From assembly GCA_021816645.1 (NCBI GenBank), contig JAKAXF010000033.1, positions 1 through 6,765 on the forward strand: a stretch of 6,765 nucleotides of DNA, read 5' to 3'. A program made the translations under genes and the position numbers. This stretch comes from Microcaldota archaeon (lineage in GTDB: Archaea > Micrarchaeota > Micrarchaeia > Micrarchaeales > Micrarchaeaceae). Below the pieces are notes generated by a model that worked only from the letters and a program-made list of their open reading frames with translations, ran no database searches and had not been told where the DNA came from. Below, one piece after another: positions 4,811 to 6,765 of the stretch; positions within the stretch are counted from its first letter, which is position 1; each line of letters opens with the position of its first letter.

Positions 4811-6765
4811 CTACTCGCTCTCCCTCTTCACTGTCTTGAGCACTCCAGGTTTCGGAGTGAATATGTCGCCGCTCTTCTCGAGTTCGCCTATGTACTTGCC
4901 AACGCTGCCCGAGTCTATTCCGGCTTTCTCCGCCTCTTCTATCACTCTCTGCATCCTTGCGCTGCCGCCCTCCTTCTCCTCCAAGTTCTTTATTATGGAA
5001 AGTATGGAGTTTATCCTGTCGACCTTCTCCCTCGGCATGCCCGTAAGCAGAGTGTCTATGTCTCTTCTTCCTCCCCTGTCAACGGCGAGTGTCTTAAACA
5101 TGAACTCCGATAGCGCGATTGCCCTTTCCGCGTCGTTCTCGTTGACCACGCTATCGAGCCTGGTTTTCGCGCTCGCCTCCGCTAGTCTTACCAAACCTTC
5201 TATCTGCCTGGGCGTTATCGGGGTTGCCCCCTGCCTCGCTCCTATCTTCCTAAGCTCTATGTAGTAGCTCTGTATCTTAAGCGCCGCTTCGTCGCCGAGC
5301 CTAGGATGCACGTTTTTCCTTGCGTACGCTATGTACCTCCTGAGCATGTCCCCGTCTATCGGGGGCTTTTCGACCTGCTTGTAGTCCTCGATGTTTGCGA
5401 GCTGCGCTCCAGCAGCGCTGTGTTGCACCAGTATGTAGTCGGCTATCTTCCTGTCGAGCTCCTCGTCCATTACGTCCCTTATCGGGAATATCAGGTCGAA
5501 CCTTGAAAGAAGCGTTGGCGGTATGTCGAACTGCTCCGCCGGGTATATGTTCTGGTCGAACCTCCCATACTTAGGGTTCGCCGCGGCAAGCACCGCCGCC
5601 TTTGCGTTGAACGTCGCTATTATGCCGGCCTTGGCCACGCTTATAGTCTGCGATTCGAGCGCCTCGTGCAGCGCCGCCCTGTCCGTGTCTTCGATCTTGT
5701 CGAATTCGTCTATGCATACGATTCCGCCGCTCCCCAGAACGAGCGCTCCCGCCTTCAGCACCCAGCCCCCTTCGGCAAAGTCGTCTCTCTCGGCTACCGC
5801 GGTCATTCCTCCTCCGGTCACGGACTTTCCGCTTACGTAAATGCCCTTCGGCACCAGCTTAGTCACAGACTGCAGGATTCTCGTCTTTGCGCTTCCAGGG
5901 TCCCCTATCAGGAGTATGTGTATGTCGCTCCTTATCAGGCCTCCATCGACGAGCAGTTTGTTCGGGGTGCCTCCGAACAGCTGAAGCGATATAGCCTGCT
6001 TCACCTCGTCGTGGCCGTAAATCGATGGAGCTACGGACCTGTATATCTTTTCAAATATCTGCGGATCCTTCGAGAGCTCTATTATTCCCCTCTCTTCCTC
6101 CTCACTTATGGATATCTCGGCGAATTCCTTCTGCCTTTGCGTCAGAGAGAGGGCGTCTAGGTACATCGTGTAAAGATCCTTCTCGGTCTTGCCCCTGATG
6201 TTTCTCCTTTTCCTTATCCTGAGCACCCCGGTTATCTCAACCCTGTCTCCTGGTATGACCCTGTTCACGAGGTCATCTACTAGCCACACCTCGAGCTGCC
6301 ATGTCGGAGTATTTCCCCTCAGCTTCTCGAGCGGGTCCTGCACCGCTACCTTCTGCAGGTCAACAAATTTTGATCCCTCTTCGACAGGTTTGAGCGATCT
6401 TCTCTTGCACTCAGGGCAGAGCTCAGGTATCTCGTCCTTGTCCGGCCTGAACTTGTAAACGGATTCGCAGAAGCTGCACTTGTAAACTCCTATCTTCACC
6501 TTTGGTATTATCTCCGACCTTTTCACGACGAGGCTGTCGAGATTTACAAGCTTGTTTATGTACGCCGATCCTATGTCCAGCACGAGAGGATTGTTAACGT
6601 TCTGCCCGAAGAATCTCACGTACACGTCGTTGTCCTCTGTAACAGCCTCTCCTATCATACCCTTGAGCGCTTCCCTGGCCCCGTCCAGTATTGAGTCGGG
6701 CCTCTCTATGAGCTCTTCCGCCAGCTCGGCGTCGAACTTTTCAAGATCCTTTACATCCACCTTGA
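4811..6765 (-). CDS. mcm: MCM replicative DNA helicase, N-terminus beyond right edge
   Basis: The archaeal minichromosome maintenance protein is the hexameric 3'-5' helicase that unwinds DNA at replication forks. Residues are numbered from the GTG at 6760. The N-terminal domain carries a zinc finger, C95-x2-C98 and C115-x2-C118, and the OB-fold stretch ending PGDRVEITGVL (170-180). The AAA+ core has Walker A GDPGSAKTR (286-294), Walker B CIDEFD (349-354), sensor 1 AAANPKYGR (392-400) with N395, arginine finger LLSRFD (417-422) with R420, and sensor-2 region TPRQIEGLVRLAEA (516-529). A winged helix occupies about 575-649. No intein is present. The GTG at 6760 is probably not the true start: the frame stays open to the edge, and the first visible residues (LEKFDAELAEELIERP) match a point some tens of residues into normal archaeal MCMs. 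The 5' end is therefore cut by the window. The presenilin-like gene follows 16 nt downstream. Confidence 0.96.
   Translation of the reverse strand, partial: KVDVKDLEKFDAELAEELIERPDSILDGAREALKGMIGEAVTEDNDVYVRFFGQNVNNPLVLDIGSAYINKLVNLDSLVVKRSEIIPKVKIGVYKCSFCESVYKFRPDKDEIPELCPECKRRSLKPVEEGSKFVDLQKVAVQDPLEKLRGNTPTWQLEVWLVDDLVNRVIPGDRVEITGVLRIRKRRNIRGKTEKDLYTMYLDALSLTQRQKEFAEISISEEEERGIIELSKDPQIFEKIYRSVAPSIYGHDEVKQAISLQLFGGTPNKLLVDGGLIRSDIHILLIGDPGSAKTRILQSVTKLVPKGIYVSGKSVTGGGMTAVAERDDFAEGGWVLKAGALVLGSGGIVCIDEFDKIEDTDRAALHEALESQTISVAKAGIIATFNAKAAVLAAANPKYGRFDQNIYPAEQFDIPPTLLSRFDLIFPIRDVMDEELDRKIADYILVQHSAAGAQLANIEDYKQVEKPPIDGDMLRRYIAYARKNVHPRLGDEAALKIQSYYIELRKIGARQGATPITPRQIEGLVRLAEASAKTRLDSVVNENDAERAIALSEFMFKTLAVDRGGRRDIDTLLTGMPREKVDRINSILSIIKNLEEKEGGSARMQRVIEEAEKAGIDSGSVGKYIGELEKSGDIFTPKPGVLKTVKRESE

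Noticed and set aside
5666..6160. Plus-strand open frame of 164 codons opposite mcm
   Set aside because: It lies antisense to the AAA+ core of MCM, with no domain and no promoter; it is a by-product of codon use.

Overview
The window looks like chromosomal DNA of an archaeon. The markers are an MCM replicative helicase, a Rad50 ATPase, the archaeal-type elongation factor 1-beta with its usual zinc-ribbon partner, and a Mut7-C family RNase-like protein. AGG arginine and ATA isoleucine codons are frequent, and GC content is moderate (about 50% by eye). A Lon-fold protease without an AAA+ domain and a presenilin-type protease also fit archaea. The lineage is uncertain. A DPANN archaeon such as a micrarchaeote is possible, but this is only an impression from compact spacing and sequence style. 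I saw no mobile element, CRISPR array, tRNA, rRNA or sign of recent transfer.

Layout: (1) Positions 1-798, minus strand, hold the N-terminal 266 residues of a Rad50-type ATPase that runs off the left edge. (2) Positions 799-890 are a divergent intergenic region with candidate promoter elements and a small inverted repeat. (3) Positions 891-1385, plus strand, encode a Mut7-C RNase-domain/zinc-ribbon protein, the only plus-strand gene. (4) Positions 1405-1822, minus strand, carry a 54-residue zinc-ribbon protein followed by EF-1 beta. The short zinc-ribbon gene lies 4 nt upstream of EF-1 beta. (5) Positions 1886-3757, minus strand, encode a membrane-anchored, extracytoplasmic Lon-fold (S16) serine protease. 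(6) Positions 3817-4794, minus strand, encode a presenilin/signal-peptide-peptidase-like intramembrane aspartyl protease. (7) Positions 4811-6765, minus strand, hold the MCM helicase, whose N-terminus lies beyond the right edge.

The minus-strand genes mcm, presenilin homologue, Lon-like protease, zinc ribbon and EF-1 beta form a tight co-directional run with gaps of 16, about 60, 63 and 4 nt. Two functional groups stand out. The zinc ribbon and EF-1 beta serve translation. The two adjacent membrane proteases are the most interesting part: one has its catalytic domain outside the membrane and the other cuts inside it. This could be a two-step membrane-protein or signal-peptide processing pair, which is inference from adjacency only. 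There is no gene-free stretch longer than about 100 bases.
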